From: Candidatus Celerinatantimonas neptuna
GTDB taxonomy: Bacteria > Pseudomonadota > Gammaproteobacteria > Enterobacterales > Celerinatantimonadaceae
Length of the DNA: 64,000 bases
Assembly: GCA_911810475.1 (NCBI GenBank)
Contig: OU461276.1
Coordinates: 3,721,501-3,785,500, forward strand
Direction of reading: 5' to 3'
Shown: positions 62,769-64,000 of the stretch, piece after piece
Numbering within the stretch: position 1 is the stretch's first letter
Layout: the number at the start of each line of letters is the position of its first letter
Notes under the pieces: generated by a model
What the model was told of the DNA's origin: nothing
The model's database searches: none
What the model saw: the letters and a program-made list of their open reading frames with translations, nothing else
Program-made: the position numbers and the translations under genes

Positions 62769-63647
62769 TCAATCTGACAATCGAATCAAGATAGGACAAT
62801 GATCACTTAAATGATATTTTTCAGCTATTGAAACAGGAACGGTTATTTGTCTGAAACTCCCGCTTTGAACATATCTTTTGACTCTTTGATTATACAAAAT
62901 ATGATCAATATATTGCCGGAATTGCTTCATCGCCCCCCAGCTTGTGCGGCTCCAACAATGGCTATGCAAACCTTGAGTTGATAAATAAAGAGAAGTTGAA
63001 TGATGATAATCTGAACGGAGTATCTTTAGAAACCAGTGATGTTTACCATTGGCCATCCTCCGATTAAAATCCCCTAGGATCATAAAAGGGAGTTTCTCTT
63101 TTTTACGATGACGAATCCATTGATTTAAACGTATGGCCTGTAATTTCAATAAATGGCATGAACGAGAAAAATTGTCGCTTTGATAAAAGCAACGGCTCTT
63201 CAAATGAACCGATAAAAGTCTCAGGTAAGGGTGATGCCGTTTATATAAAGTGATATCAACTGCATTCCGTAATTGGTCATCATGATCGACATTAAGCTTA
63301 AGATCAGAGTTTCGCTGATAAACAATCCCGGCTCTGATAGCAAATCCCGTGAATTGAGGATAATATCCTCTACCACGTTGGCTTGCCCGATGTGATATTT
63401 CAATTAAATAATGATTGCCGACGACCCGTCTTAGAACCCGTTTACTACCAACCTCAGAAAAAGCCATAACATCCATATGTGCTCTTCTGAACATATCGGC
63501 CATTTGCAGATAATCATCTTTATGGCGTTTAGGTCCATATGCTGAACTGCCATCAAGCCAGTCCAAATTCCAGCTACCAATGGTTAAAGCAGAAACATTG
63601 AAACTCACTATAAACGATACTACGACACTCACAAATCTTAATTTCAC
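62769..63647 (-). CDS. Exported endonuclease/exonuclease/phosphatase-family protein
   Basis: 292 aa. Signal peptide (RFVSVVVSFIVSFNVSALT, cleavage about residue 20) followed by the EEP fold: IGSWNLDWLD (Asn/Asp), MDVMAFSEVGS (metal-binding Glu, about residue 65), LLSVHLKSRCFY (His/Lys), FMILGDFNRRM (GDFN, Asp/Asn about 195) and YHLSDHCPILIRL (SDH, catalytic His near the end). Basic overall, fitting a secreted or periplasmic DNase or phosphodiesterase for nutrient scavenging. Converges on pelL. Confidence 0.88.
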   Translation of the reverse strand: MKLRFVSVVVSFIVSFNVSALTIGSWNLDWLDGSSAYGPKRHKDDYLQMADMFRRAHMDVMAFSEVGSKRVLRRVVGNHYLIEISHRASQRGRGYYPQFTGFAIRAGIVYQRNSDLKLNVDHDDQLRNAVDITLYKRHHPYLRLLSVHLKSRCFYQSDNFSRSCHLLKLQAIRLNQWIRHRKKEKLPFMILGDFNRRMANGKHHWFLKILRSDYHHSTSLYLSTQGLHSHCWSRTSWGAMKQFRQYIDHILYNQRVKRYVQSGSFRQITVPVSIAEKYHLSDHCPILIRLSD

Positions 63648-63866
63648 ACTAATCTTCTAAATAATTCAAACAGGTGCAATTCACCATGAAATATTTAAAG
63701 ATACTATTCTATTAGCAATAAAATTAACAGGATACAGCAACCCAATTCCATCAATCTACGAAGCCTGAATTATTCACTTAAAAACGGGTTATATCAAAGT
63801 AAATTCCCCACACACCTTATCAGCTCAACCGCTTAATTTACATCGACACTGACGATATACGATGAT
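63648..63866. other. Short AT-rich spacer, no gene
   Basis: About 220 AT-rich bases between two minus-strand genes. It should contain the promoter of the nuclease gene; no motif recognised. Confidence 0.5.
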
Positions 63867-64000
63867 TTAGAACTTTAACCCTAATTTTTTCAATTCTTGC
63901 TCACATTGCACAGCATCAGAGAATTGAATGCCAGAGAAACCTAAACGACGGCTTCCCTCAATATTTTTCGACAGATCATCAATAAATACAGATTCCTGAG
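63867..64000 (-). CDS. HAD-like hydrolase, C-terminal end only
   Basis: The minus strand reads QESVFIDDLSKNIEGSRRLG, then FSGIQFSDAVQCEQELKKLG and a TAA at 63867-63869. VFIDDLSKNIEGSRRLG is motif IV of a HAD phosphatase (DD acidic pair) followed by the usual 'A..lG...i.f' helix-strand. Resembles YihX-type sugar phosphatases. The gene begins beyond the right edge; only 43 codons are visible. Confidence 0.8.
   Translation of the reverse strand, partial: QESVFIDDLSKNIEGSRRLGFSGIQFSDAVQCEQELKKLGLKF

Noticed and set aside
1-64000. CRISPR arrays, tRNA and rRNA genes
   Set aside because: No regularly spaced identical repeats, no cloverleaf-like sequences and no rRNA segments were seen by eye; a tool search could still find a weak case.

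Overview
The window looks like a chromosome segment of a marine or plant-detritus-associated gammaproteobacterium. It is moderately AT-rich and carries core genes closely resembling their Vibrio/Aeromonas/Enterobacterales counterparts: aspC, elyC, tpiA, cysS, ppiB, lpxH, rhlE, menI, ydiJ, glgP and astE. Two secreted pectate lyases (PL1 and PL9 type) and a GH5 cellulase-like enzyme point to use of plant or algal polysaccharide. The genus cannot be fixed from sequence alone.

Layout: 1-3.1 kb holds housekeeping genes (aspC partial, elyC, tpiA). 3.3-6.5 kb holds two apparently acquired orphans, a 624-aa protein with a nitrilase-like catalytic triad and an unrecognised 309-aa protein. 6.8-13.7 kb holds a Ugp-like ABC importer operon with an embedded PHP-family metallohydrolase, preceded by a LysR regulator. 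14.2-21.4 kb holds an orphan ORF, a 3-mercaptopyruvate sulfurtransferase, a PL1 pectate lyase, a nucleotidyltransferase, an M13 metallopeptidase and a DUF72 protein. 21.4-28.7 kb is a run of small 'toolbox' genes: a chromosomal Qnr homologue, a GFA enzyme, a GST, five GNAT acetyltransferases (one with an in-frame amber codon), a lipoprotein, an EF-hand protein, and a phage-type divergent regulatory pair with a third small gene. 28.8-30.0 kb is a GH5 enzyme with no signal peptide.

30.1-36.4 kb is a mobile-element graveyard bounded by an imperfect ~73-bp direct repeat. It contains one intact IS630-family element, an IS110 fragment, two fragments of REP-associated (Y1) transposases, a stop-interrupted packaging-ATPase-like remnant, a tail-collar gene, and several frameshifted orphan genes. 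Some of those genes share a distinctive upstream hairpin, and a short 'CCACCC' repeat family is scattered through the region.

36.9-47.7 kb returns to core functions: tricorn-like protease, cysS facing ppiB-lpxH, then phnC-phnD-phnE-phnE (phosphonate/phosphite/phosphate-ester import, no C-P lyase in view) and a frameshifted LysE-type exporter. 47.8-55.2 kb holds a BamE-like lipoprotein, a nucleotidyltransferase, a small membrane protein, a HAD phosphatase, rhlE, menI and ydiJ. 55.4-56.9 kb holds a possible 42-aa Arg-rich protein with its own terminator and decayed btuC/btuD genes. 56.9-64 kb holds astE, glgP, a PL9 pectate lyase, an exported nuclease-like protein and a partial HAD hydrolase.

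Themes: plant-polymer degradation (two pectate lyases, GH5), scavenging of organophosphorus compounds (Ugp-like plus PHP enzyme, PhnCDEE), and a plastic zone at 21-36 kb where acquired and decaying genes concentrate.
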